DNA from: Bacilli bacterium | GTDB lineage: Bacteria; Bacillota_I; Bacilli_A; RFN20; CAG-826 | Direction: 5' to 3' | Length of the DNA: 33,272 bases | Assembly (NCBI GenBank): GCA_017534425.1 | Contig: JAFXWB010000036.1 | Span: 1-33,272, forward strand | Shown: piece after piece, positions 14,481 through 22,820 of the stretch | Numbering within the stretch: the first letter of the stretch is position 1 | Layout of the letters: every line of letters begins with the position of its first letter | The notes under the pieces: model-generated | What the model saw: the letters and a program-made list of their open reading frames with translations, nothing else | Told to the model about the DNA's origin: nothing | Databases searched by the model: none | Position numbers and translations under genes: made by a program

Positions 14481-17159
14481 ATGCAAGCAATGACTTTAAG
14501 AGAAATTAATAACAAATATGAATCATCAAATGTAAGATGGGGAAGAGCCAAGACACAAACATTAAGTACAGAACTTGACTCATCTATTATTGTTATTTCA
14601 AATTCCGATAAATTAGATATACAAAGCTACGACATTGTGGAACTTTTAAACGAACAAGGACAATACGAGCACTGGCTCGTTGCAGATAAGCAAGAAAGTT
14701 ATATAACATTTACTGCTCCTTTTAAGTTTCAATATACAATCCAGTTAATGAGCTTAACAAAGCTGCTTGAAACAAGCTTCCTACCTAGCATGACAATTAC
14801 AAATATAGGGCAAAATAGAACAATAATCTTTTATATCGAAGATGCGTTCCGCAATTCCTATTTTAAATCTAGCCAAAATATTCCAATAAGCATATCCGAC
14901 AGATTACGAGCATTTGCTAATGTAGTAGTCAAAGAACACACATTCTCCGAACCAACTATAAGAGAATTTATCGACTGGTTGTTGTCATCATTAGGCGCAA
15001 TATGTACCTTAAAAATGGCAAAGACAAACAATCATTATTCATTTGTACTTGATTACATAAAGTTAAGTGCATCATCGACACAAATCGGCAACTACATAAC
15101 AAATATTGAAACAGGGCAAGATAGCGAAGCGTATGTATCAAGAATATTACAAACAAGTGATGACATTGTATCAGAGCAAACAATAAAAGAATACTTAAAA
15201 GAAGCTACTACTGAGCCAATATTTAACACTGATACAGCTCAGTTGATACTAAAGAGAAAAGCGTATGATTTTACATCGTTAAAAGCGTTAAATGTAGGTT
15301 TTAGAGTAAGATTGCAATACGGGATGCATGGTCCTGGTGGTGGATCAACACCAGAAGTGTTCACAGCTTACAACTCGGATAATGATAGCAATGTGCCAAG
15401 CACAATATCAATAAGTATTGGGGATTTAGTAGTCCCTACTGAAGAATACTCAACATTAAATAAACCGAAACCGAGTGCCTACGAGTCATCAAATCCAATA
15501 AACCATCCAGGAAATTGTGCAGTAGAGTTTTATACAACGACATCAAAAAAATGGTTAACAAACACTTTGACTTGGGATAGAGGTAAAAGTGTAATTACGA
15601 ATATTCACTACATGCAAGAGTGGAAAGAATGGTGGCAAGAATACAACACAGGAACATCCATAGAAAACGCGATAAGAAGAAAAATATGGGAATGGTTCAA
15701 AACAACTTATCCTAACAAAGGTGATTCGTATGTAACCGCAGGCTCATGGCAAGATGATGAGATGGAAAGAAAAGTGACAACCACAGGACTACCATCAATG
15801 TATTGGTGGCTTGTTGATAATTTATCATACGAATACGATGAACAATTATTCGAGGTAGAATATCAACCTTACTTCTCACCTAAAATCGTGGAACAATCAG
15901 AGAGAAGAAACGCGATATACTCGGTAGATACAAACACAAACGCTAAAACTAATATTTTACTACAACTTGATAGAAACAAAGAAAAGTTAAATCAGTTAGC
16001 ATGTGATTATAAAATAATGACTGCAATATCAAAGGTCACAAATGATGATTACACGCCTAAAATCTCAGTAGGTCAATATTGGCTTGATGAGAATAATAAG
16101 AAATACATCCTTACAAAGCTAGAAACAGCCGTAAATCCATCTTTCATCCAATACAAGGGTACTTTATCCTTAAACTTTTCAAATGCGATTATAGACACAT
16201 CTTTGAACCGCGAGAAAAGATACTATGCTTATGCTAACACTGAAATTGTAACAAGAAAAGAATCTATAACTTATTATTATAAAATAATTTTAAATAACTA
16301 TAATTCAGGTTATAGTCCATTGATGCCTGCGAATTATTGTAGAATTGAGTTTCTAGCTGGTGGTACGCCTTATCGCAGAGTAGGTTATTATATATTGCCT
16401 GTCGTAGCAATTTATAACGATAGAATGGCATCGTTCGAAATTCAAACAATGGATAATATATCAATTACATCAGTTAAAGGCGATTCAATCACAGGCGGAT
16501 ACCAAAACAAGGTATTAAAATATGTCGATGACTACGGTGAATTCGCGTATGCTAATGTAGAGCTTGGTGTTTTAGATCATAAAGCATTTGAGGGCGGCAA
16601 AACCGCTATTGAATGGGCTGCGGAAACAGATATCAGCGAATGCGGTGATTGGTGGGGTAGCAATGAGGATATATTCGACGACATGAGCGAATTTCTATTC
16701 TTTGATTTGACACCAATTATTGACGTTGCCATTGATAAAGACAATAGAGAAAAAATAAATATCACAGTGCAATACATTCCAAAAACTGAAGTACAAATAG
16801 CAAACAGTACCGCATATTTTAATGCGTTTTACTTTGATAGATACCTTGACAATTTAAAACAATACTATGAAGCTGTTAATGCTTCAGATAATCCTAGTTC
16901 ATTGACAAAGCCATTTACTTGGACTTTGACATGGTTAAGCGGAAGAACAGAACAAGGCGTAACAAAAACTGGTACTGTAACATTGGGTGAACTATTCAGT
17001 ACAAACTTTATGTCTATTTATACAGCATCAGGCGGACAGTACGCCAACGATGACAATATAAGATTACGAATTTCATGTAATTATTCAGGTAGCTATACAA
17101 TAGACATAAGAAATTACAAAGGTGGTTATTTAACACCTGAATATGAAGATTTTAAATAG
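14481..17159 (+). CDS. Tail hub / tail-associated structural protein, 892 aa
   Basis: The start ATG 14481 is chosen because AGGTGAT lies just upstream across the previous stop; the ATG at 14457 has no SD. The first 350 residues follow the hub (gp27/Tal-like) pattern: a beta domain with SYDIVELLNEQGQYEHWLVA, then FKFQYTIQLMSLTKLLETSF, and a helical link EPTIREFIDWLLSSLGA. The rest is long, beta-rich and aromatic, and ends with a segment typical of tail-tip adhesins. No lytic transglycosylase, CHAP, NlpC/P60 or lysozyme motif is visible, so there is no sign of a tail lysin. It should form the tail tip under the tube. Confidence 0.7.
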   Translation: MQAMTLREINNKYESSNVRWGRAKTQTLSTELDSSIIVISNSDKLDIQSYDIVELLNEQGQYEHWLVADKQESYITFTAPFKFQYTIQLMSLTKLLETSFLPSMTITNIGQNRTIIFYIEDAFRNSYFKSSQNIPISISDRLRAFANVVVKEHTFSEPTIREFIDWLLSSLGAICTLKMAKTNNHYSFVLDYIKLSASSTQIGNYITNIETGQDSEAYVSRILQTSDDIVSEQTIKEYLKEATTEPIFNTDTAQLILKRKAYDFTSLKALNVGFRVRLQYGMHGPGGGSTPEVFTAYNSDNDSNVPSTISISIGDLVVPTEEYSTLNKPKPSAYESSNPINHPGNCAVEFYTTTSKKWLTNTLTWDRGKSVITNIHYMQEWKEWWQEYNTGTSIENAIRRKIWEWFKTTYPNKGDSYVTAGSWQDDEMERKVTTTGLPSMYWWLVDNLSYEYDEQLFEVEYQPYFSPKIVEQSERRNAIYSVDTNTNAKTNILLQLDRNKEKLNQLACDYKIMTAISKVTNDDYTPKISVGQYWLDENNKKYILTKLETAVNPSFIQYKGTLSLNFSNAIIDTSLNREKRYYAYANTEIVTRKESITYYYKIILNNYNSGYSPLMPANYCRIEFLAGGTPYRRVGYYILPVVAIYNDRMASFEIQTMDNISITSVKGDSITGGYQNKVLKYVDDYGEFAYANVELGVLDHKAFEGGKTAIEWAAETDISECGDWWGSNEDIFDDMSEFLFFDLTPIIDVAIDKDNREKINITVQYIPKTEVQIANSTAYFNAFYFDRYLDNLKQYYEAVNASDNPSSLTKPFTWTLTWLSGRTEQGVTKTGTVTLGELFSTNFMSIYTASGGQYANDDNIRLRISCNYSGSYTIDIRNYKGGYLTPEYEDFK

Positions 17160-17172
17160 GAGGTAAAAAAGA

Positions 17173-20097
17173 TTGAAAATATTTATTAACACAACAAGTT
17201 GGGCAATCGTTAAACAAGAAAACGAAGCTCCAATTCTAGTTGGTAACAATTACGTTGATGCATTAAAGGTATATTATAATGCGAATCCATCAACTCAATA
17301 CTTTTATCCAACATTAAACATTTTAAAACCAAATGATAGAAAGGTGGGATTAATAAGTTTTGATGCTACAAGCGTTGAAGAACCAAACCCATCAACTTAT
17401 ACAGATGATGACAATAATACTTGGTACATGTTTAAATTCACATTATCAAGCGACAATCACCAAATCGATGTATCAGGTAAATATCAATTTACAATAACAA
17501 CAAATTATTACAACAGCACAAATGGAGCAATATTAAAGCAAAGAAACATCAATACGATATTAAGCGTTGTTAATGCCGTTACAAACGATGACAATAGCGT
17601 GTTAATTTTAGGTGATGATCCTAGCCAGGTTGTCGCTGAACTATATGCATTATGCCAATCATTACAAACAGGTGTTGCAAGCCTACAAATAAGCGTATCA
17701 GCTTTAATATCAAACAAAGCAGATAGAGATAACACAAGTCAAACAATAAAAGCTGGTTTGATTAAAACCCATACATTACAGGGTAATGGCTTCGGTGTAC
17801 TTGTTGATGATGAAATATCGTTCAATGATATCACCTGGTTTACTGATGGTGATGGAACAAACAAATGGAAGATTTTTTATAATTCAGATGGCAACTTACA
17901 ATTTACATCAGTTACACCAGCCAAAAAGGTTGAAATTGCTAATGTAAAAGTAAATGAAATTCACGATGGTACAGGCACGAGTGAAATTGAAATGACACTT
18001 GGTGGAATACAATTTATTGCTAAAAAATGGGACAACCCAAGCCTATATAGACAACTTAATTTCTACTACGAAAGCGGAGTAGAAATTGATGAACCAACAC
18101 GTAGTTTTAACCCTACAACAAAGAATTATGTAGATACAAAAGATGCAACACTTCAAACAAATATCAATACTGAAATAACAAATAGAACAAATGCAGATAC
18201 AGCTTTACAAACAAACATTAACAACGAGGCAACAGCACGATTTAATGCAGATAACAACCTACAATCACAAATTGATGGTATTAATGCAGGTCAGAATTTA
18301 GCTGATATCGTTGCAGATTTAACAGCATTAAATAATCTTCCAACTACTAATTTAAAAGTTGAAGATAAGGTGCAAGTATTAGTCGATAGCGACCACGATG
18401 ATGGCTCAACTGTATATAATTGGAACGGCTCTTCTTGGAGGTATATTGGTAAGTATGGACAAGATGGCTATACAAAAGCAGAAGCCAACACATTACTTGC
18501 AACTAAACAAGATGTAATCGATGATGATAATAAAGTATCAAGTGATTATATCGATGACACTAACCAAACACATAAATTCGTAAGTGCCAACGAAAAAGCA
18601 CAAATAGCTCAAAACGCAAACGATATAACAGCCATGAAGGATGGCACAAATATTGATAGTTTCGCAGATGTAGAAACTGCAATAAGCAATATCACACTAT
18701 CAGGTGATAACACAAGCGTTGAAATCAACAGCAAAGTCATAAGCGTGAAAGATAAAGGAATTACAGGTAATAAACTAAATTTATTATCAATTTCTAATAT
18801 AAAAAATCTTGCAACTAATAATTGTGGTAATATTCATAATGATACTGCCCCTGCGTGGCTAAAATTAAGAATTTATAATTTTAACATTGAACAAGGTAAA
18901 ACTTATTTAGTATGTGCTATGTTCAAGAAAAATGCTAATCATACTGATACGGCACAAGTTGTATCAAATTTAAGATATAGTGGCACAACATATTCAAATT
19001 ATACTACTATTGCATATCAAAATATTACATTATCTAGTGATTATCAATTCGTATATAGAGTATTTACTGCAAATGAAGATAAATCAAATTATTTTGGTGC
19101 TTATTTTTATAGATATAGTGCATATAATCAAGAAAAAGTTATAGACATTGATGTTAAATCTATGTTGGTTTGTGAATTACCAAATAATTATAATTATGAA
19201 GAAATAATGAATGTTGTTAAAAATTATGATTATTTAGCAAATATAGATTATTTAACAAATATTCAAGAAATTAAAAATGATTTTTGGGACGATAAAACTA
19301 TATTGTGTTACGGCGATAGTTTAACAATGGGTGCGGGTGGTAGTGGAACAACTTACCCTAGTGAATTACAAACTTTATTAGGTAATACTTATGATGTTAA
19401 AAATTATGGTGTAGGTGGTGAGGACGCATTAATGATTGCGTGCCGACAAGGTGGAATACAAGCAATGTTAAAACCTATGAATATTACAACATCTTATACA
19501 AATTGTGAAATAAAATCTATTATAGGTAATACGACATTAAATTCTTTTGGCTATCAATCAGGTAGAGGATTAAATCCTGTATTGGTTGACGGAAAAGAAT
19601 GTGACTTGCATTTTTCAAGTTGGACGCAACAAACTATTAAATCAACAACTGCATTTACAACAACTAGACCATTACCTGTTATACCTTATTCTGCAACATT
19701 AAAGAATAAAACTTTAATTATATGGGCGGGTCAAAATGGTTGGGGTAGCCAAGATTATGAAGATTTAATCAAAATTATTAAAAATATGATTGAATACAAT
19801 CAAAACAATAAATATTTAGTAATTGGCTTGTCGACAGGAACTACAACATCAAGAGCAGATTTAGAAAACGCAATGACACACGCTTTTGGAAATCATTATA
19901 TAAATATTAGAGAATATTTAGTAAATTATGGTTTAGATGATAATAATTTAACGCCAACATCACAAGATGAAACAGATATATCTAACGGCACTGTTCCGAC
20001 ATCATTAAGAAATGACGGAACACATTTAAACGCTAGTGGTTATTCATCAGTAGCAAAGTGTGTATATCAATATGGTAAAAATAATGGGTTATGGTAA
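17173..20097 (+). CDS. Receptor-binding tail fibre with C-terminal SGNH/GDSL esterase
   Basis: It starts at TTG 17173, 8 nt after a perfect AGGAGGT. Residues 1-150 form a beta-rich, baseplate upper-protein-like attachment domain. About 150-470 alternate beta domains with heptad segments of trimeric fibres (DATLQTNINTEITNRTNADT). The C-terminal ~260 residues are an SGNH hydrolase: GDSL with Ser716, the GQN block (853-855) and DGTH with D948 and H951. Such domains remove acetyl or other esters from surface glycans, so the phage likely modifies its host polysaccharide on binding. From about 18780 the DNA switches to almost pure AAT/TAT codons, unlike the 5' half, suggesting an exchanged C-terminal module. 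Confidence 0.85.
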   Translation: MKIFINTTSWAIVKQENEAPILVGNNYVDALKVYYNANPSTQYFYPTLNILKPNDRKVGLISFDATSVEEPNPSTYTDDDNNTWYMFKFTLSSDNHQIDVSGKYQFTITTNYYNSTNGAILKQRNINTILSVVNAVTNDDNSVLILGDDPSQVVAELYALCQSLQTGVASLQISVSALISNKADRDNTSQTIKAGLIKTHTLQGNGFGVLVDDEISFNDITWFTDGDGTNKWKIFYNSDGNLQFTSVTPAKKVEIANVKVNEIHDGTGTSEIEMTLGGIQFIAKKWDNPSLYRQLNFYYESGVEIDEPTRSFNPTTKNYVDTKDATLQTNINTEITNRTNADTALQTNINNEATARFNADNNLQSQIDGINAGQNLADIVADLTALNNLPTTNLKVEDKVQVLVDSDHDDGSTVYNWNGSSWRYIGKYGQDGYTKAEANTLLATKQDVIDDDNKVSSDYIDDTNQTHKFVSANEKAQIAQNANDITAMKDGTNIDSFADVETAISNITLSGDNTSVEINSKVISVKDKGITGNKLNLLSISNIKNLATNNCGNIHNDTAPAWLKLRIYNFNIEQGKTYLVCAMFKKNANHTDTAQVVSNLRYSGTTYSNYTTIAYQNITLSSDYQFVYRVFTANEDKSNYFGAYFYRYSAYNQEKVIDIDVKSMLVCELPNNYNYEEIMNVVKNYDYLANIDYLTNIQEIKNDFWDDKTILCYGDSLTMGAGGSGTTYPSELQTLLGNTYDVKNYGVGGEDALMIACRQGGIQAMLKPMNITTSYTNCEIKSIIGNTTLNSFGYQSGRGLNPVLVDGKECDLHFSSWTQQTIKSTTAFTTTRPLPVIPYSATLKNKTLIIWAGQNGWGSQDYEDLIKIIKNMIEYNQNNKYLVIGLSTGTTTSRADLENAMTHAFGNHYINIREYLVNYGLDDNNLTPTSQDETDISNGTVPTSLRNDGTHLNASGYSSVAKCVYQYGKNNGLW

Positions 20098-20120
20098 TTT
20101 TTAATTTAAAACTTGATTCA

Positions 20121-20138
20121 ATTATATTATAATATAAT
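20121..20138. repeat. Perfect 18-bp palindrome
   Basis: ATTATATTATAATATAAT is its own reverse complement. It lies between the receptor-binding gene and the next gene and contains two overlapping TATAAT -10 boxes (20128 and 20133). A TTGATT at 20113 is only 14 bp from the second, so a promoter is possible but not well formed. Confidence 0.45.
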
Positions 20139-20156
20139 AAAGGCAAGGTGGATAGA

Positions 20157-20573
20157 ATGAATGAAATTGAAACAAAGATAGTTCAGCACGATGAACAAAT
20201 AAAAACCTTATTTAATAAAGTTAATAAATTAGAAAATATCACAACTGAACTTAATAAATTAGCTATCAGTGTTGAAAAAATAGCAATTAATCAATCCACA
20301 ATGCTAGAGCAGCAAAATTATAATACAGGGAATATGATGAACCAACAACCTCAAGCTCAACAGAATGTTCAACCTCAAGCACCACAAACTTCTTACTTAC
20401 CCTTAACCTTTGTAAATGGTGTTATTGGTGCTAAATCCTTTATTGTAGCACCTAATCACACAATATTTTTAAGAGATAGTGATGAGGGTAGCAATTTGTT
20501 ATTTGAAAAAAGTGCTGATATGTATGGCAAATACACAATAAAAGCTTTTCGTATGACCGAGATTATGCTATAA
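20157..20573 (+). CDS. Conserved tail-region protein, coiled coil plus small beta domain, 138 aa
   Basis: ATG 20157 is preferred over GTG 20148, with SD AAGGTGG at 20145-20151. Residues about 1-45 are a heptad coiled coil, about 55-80 a Gln/Pro-rich linker, and about 85-138 a compact beta domain (LTFVNGVIGAKSFIVAPNHT, then IFLRDSDEGSNLLF, then TIKAFRMTEI). I recognise the domain pattern as one often found beside receptor-binding genes in gut Firmicutes phages. Its function is not established. Its 3' end overlaps the frame of the next gene. Confidence 0.65.
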   Translation: MNEIETKIVQHDEQIKTLFNKVNKLENITTELNKLAISVEKIAINQSTMLEQQNYNTGNMMNQQPQAQQNVQPQAPQTSYLPLTFVNGVIGAKSFIVAPNHTIFLRDSDEGSNLLFEKSADMYGKYTIKAFRMTEIML

Positions 20574-20578
20574 GAGGT

Positions 20579-20935
20579 ATTGGTCGCCCTCGAAATTATG
20601 ATAGAAGAGATTATGCCGATGATGATGTAGAAAAAGATTACAAAGAAGATTTAAAAGAGTGGACTCAAAAACTAAAGAAATTTGATCGCTTTGGAGTACC
20701 AAAAGAAACAATAATCAATGATGCTAAACAAATGGGTGTTAGTTTCGATGATTATAATGAAGAAGAATTTTATACTGCATATTTAATGCATGTATCAGAT
20801 TATCCTACAATTGCCAACGACCACAGAGTATATCTTGGAATGGCAAAATCATGGTTAGAAGATAAAGACATCCAAATTGAGCCTAGCGAAAAGCTTTGCA
20901 AATACATGTATGAAATTGTTTTATCAGAAGAATAA
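20579..20935 (+). CDS. Conserved phage protein without a standard start codon
   Basis: The frame is open from 20519 (after a TGA at 20516) to 20935. Residues well upstream of the first ATG (20732) look conserved: an Arg/Asp/Tyr-rich start (GRPRNYDRRDYADDD), then DYKEDLKEWTQKLKKFDRFG, then the C-terminal GVSFDDYNEEEFYTAYLMHVSDY. I know this order as a small protein often found next to the preceding gene in related phages. Yet no ATG, GTG or TTG precedes 20732, and 20732 has no SD. The start given (ATT after SD-like AAGAGGT) is arbitrary; an ATA/ATT start or a -1 frameshift from the preceding gene are the options. Function is unknown. Confidence 0.6.
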   Translation: MGRPRNYDRRDYADDDVEKDYKEDLKEWTQKLKKFDRFGVPKETIINDAKQMGVSFDDYNEEEFYTAYLMHVSDYPTIANDHRVYLGMAKSWLEDKDIQIEPSEKLCKYMYEIVLSEE

Positions 20936-20937
20936 AT

Positions 20938-21300
20938 ATGTTTATTTATTTTAACAATAATCCAAAAGGCGATAAAATAGGTGACTGCGTTGTAAGAGCC
21001 ATGAGCCTAGCGTTAGATATTGATTATAATATTATTGGTGATATGCTACTAAAAAACAGCAAAAGAAATAATTGTCATATTATTTCAATTGATTGTTATA
21101 GTAAAATATTAGAAGATGAATTCAAATTAAAAAGGTTTCGTTCAAACAAAATAACTGTTGGAGCATTATCTAAAATATTTTCTAAAAACACATTGCTAAT
21201 AAGAATTAAAAATCATTTAACATGTAGCATAAATGGTGATATATACGACATATGGAATCCTGAAAAAGAAAAAGTAGATTGTTTTTGGGTTGTAAATTAG
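20938..21300 (+). CDS. Papain-like cysteine peptidase-like protein, 120 aa
   Basis: The N-terminus NNNPKGDKIGDCVVRAMSLA places Cys17 at the start of a long helix, as in papain-fold/C39-like peptidases. The C-terminal segment NHLTCSINGDIYDIWNP supplies His93 and Asp104, completing a Cys-His-Asp triad. The small size and this pattern match a family common in phages of gut Firmicutes. Whether it cuts protein, forms isopeptide links or is inactive cannot be told. It starts 2 nt after the preceding stop and is followed by a terminator. Confidence 0.65.
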   Translation: MFIYFNNNPKGDKIGDCVVRAMSLALDIDYNIIGDMLLKNSKRNNCHIISIDCYSKILEDEFKLKRFRSNKITVGALSKIFSKNTLLIRIKNHLTCSINGDIYDIWNPEKEKVDCFWVVN

Positions 21301-21322
21301 GGAGCTAATAACTCCCTTTTTA
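21299..21322 (+). terminator. Rho-independent terminator
   Basis: GGGAG (21300-21304) pairs with CTCCC (21312-21316), flanked by an A-T pair, with a 7-nt loop and a following T-run. It overlaps the stop codon of the peptidase-like gene. Confidence 0.75.
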
Positions 21323-21335
21323 TTATGGAGGAAAC

Positions 21336-21683
21336 ATGGCAAGAATAGGAAACGGAAAAAAATACGATTTACAATGTTTAATTGATCCTGCTACACAACA
21401 AAAAGGTTGGATAAGTCCATCCGATTTAATTATTTTTGTCGGAACAGTAATAACTGACGACAAAGGCAACAAAAAAGTAGGCAGCGCAATAGGTAAAAAT
21501 CTAGGTGTTTTTTTAAGTGAAAAAGATAACGAAATAGATTCGTTAAGAAAAGAAGTAAATGAATTAAAAACAACATATCGTAAGAATATGAAAGAATTAT
21601 CAAAAATAATTGAAATATTAATAGGGCAAACTGAATTAAACGGTTTGAATCTATCAGAATTAAAAGATAACTTGGAGGGCTAA
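21336..21683 (+). CDS. Hypothetical protein with C-terminal coiled coil, 115 aa
   Basis: SD GGAGG precedes ATG 21336. The first half is a small beta-type domain (DLIIFVGTVITDDKGNKK), and the second half is a heptad-rich helix (DSLRKEVNELKTTYRKNMKEL). I do not recognise it. It follows a terminator and leads the cluster of three membrane proteins, so it may belong to that functional group. Confidence 0.6.
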   Translation: MARIGNGKKYDLQCLIDPATQQKGWISPSDLIIFVGTVITDDKGNKKVGSAIGKNLGVFLSEKDNEIDSLRKEVNELKTTYRKNMKELSKIIEILIGQTELNGLNLSELKDNLEG

Positions 21684-21688
21684 ATATT

Positions 21689-22294
21689 ATGAGAAAAAAT
21701 ACTTTAATTAAATTGTTTGTTTTTATCGGTTTTGCATTTATGGCTTTATTTGCTTTTATCGTTCCTACATGGGCTGATGAGGTAGAGCCAGTACAAACAA
21801 CAACTACAACAACTGAAAGTCAAGAAGAAGCTGAAGAACCATCAACAACTACAATAGACATTAATCCTGCAGTATCAGTAGAAATCGAAACACCTGAAGA
21901 AACAGGCGAAGCTACTGAAGAAGATAGTGCATTCGTTAAATGGATTAAATCACTTGATACTGACACAGTAAAAGGTTGGATTATTACTTTAATGGCTAAA
22001 CTTGGAATTGACACTGCTGTATTATTTGCAATGCTTATTTATTTCGTTAAGTCAAAAGTAAAGGATGCAAAGACAAGCAAATTCTACAATGATTTAATTT
22101 CAAAGATGGATGCAGAACATCAAAAAGAACTTGAAAAAGTTACTAATGAATTTGTTACAAGATTAGAAGAATTACAAGCACAGGTAACAAACGAGATCAA
22201 GAAAGCAAATTCAGATGAAAGAAAACAAGCAAAAGACAATGTAGATAAAATGAAAGCTGCTTTAAATGAAATTACTGTAGAACTAGACAAGTAG
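21689..22294 (+). CDS. Exported membrane protein with signal peptide and cytoplasmic coiled coil, 201 aa
   Basis: A clear Sec signal peptide covers residues 1-29 (basic start, hydrophobic core, PTWA then DE at the likely cleavage site). Next come a Thr/Glu-rich extracellular spacer (30-80), a hydrophobic helix at about 97-121 and a long charged coiled coil (about 125-201). It is thus anchored with a short external part and a long internal helix. The arrangement would suit a phage release or envelope-remodelling protein, but no holin or spanin family is recognised. SD GGAGG lies upstream. Confidence 0.65.
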   Translation: MRKNTLIKLFVFIGFAFMALFAFIVPTWADEVEPVQTTTTTTESQEEAEEPSTTTIDINPAVSVEIETPEETGEATEEDSAFVKWIKSLDTDTVKGWIITLMAKLGIDTAVLFAMLIYFVKSKVKDAKTSKFYNDLISKMDAEHQKELEKVTNEFVTRLEELQAQVTNEIKKANSDERKQAKDNVDKMKAALNEITVELDK

Positions 22295-22303
22295 GTGATT
22301 CTT

Positions 22304-22810
22304 ATGTTTTTCAAAAATATAGATACATGGGAACAAAAGACACTACGCATAGCATACATTTTATTTACAATAGCATATTACATTTTTACATTACTTATAC
22401 CAGTTATCATAATAGGATGCAGATATGAAATTTTTAAAAAGGTTTCAAGTTATCGTTTAACAGGTTGGGGAATCATCCTAATAATTGTGGTTGTATTTGT
22501 GGCAATTAGAACTTTAAATAAAGCCTTAAATAAGCTACCAGAAACAACTATAAACGAACAAAGGCTAAAATATAGCCTATTAGGTGTAAAAGCCCTAGTC
22601 ATCCCTATTTTTATCGTTATAGTAATGGGAATGTTAAAAAATGATTTTACACTAGCGTATAAAACAATTTTGCTTTGCGTAATCTTCTTTATTATTGGAA
22701 TAGTTATCGATTATCTTTTTATTAAATATTTAGAAAGAGAAATCGAGCTAAGAAGAAAAGCAAAGGAAAAAATAGAAGTAGACAAGAGAGTCGAAAATTT
22801 AAAGAAATAA
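22304..22810 (+). CDS. Four-TM membrane protein, 168 aa
   Basis: ATG 22304 is chosen for SD GTAGGTGAT; an upstream GTG at 22295 lacks one. Hydrophobic helices lie at about 17-37, 53-68, 92-110 and 120-140, followed by a strongly charged cytoplasmic helix (EREIELRRKAKEKIEVDKR). No family is recognised. It is the second of three consecutive membrane proteins in the place where lysis genes are usually found, so a holin-like role is possible but unproven. Confidence 0.62.
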   Translation: MFFKNIDTWEQKTLRIAYILFTIAYYIFTLLIPVIIIGCRYEIFKKVSSYRLTGWGIILIIVVVFVAIRTLNKALNKLPETTINEQRLKYSLLGVKALVIPIFIVIVMGMLKNDFTLAYKTILLCVIFFIIGIVIDYLFIKYLEREIELRRKAKEKIEVDKRVENLKK

Positions 22811-22820
22811 GGTATAACTT

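Noticed and set aside
17173-20097. Diversity-generating retroelement target at the receptor-binding gene
   Set aside because: There is no reverse transcriptase gene and no template repeat with adenine-specific differences in the window.
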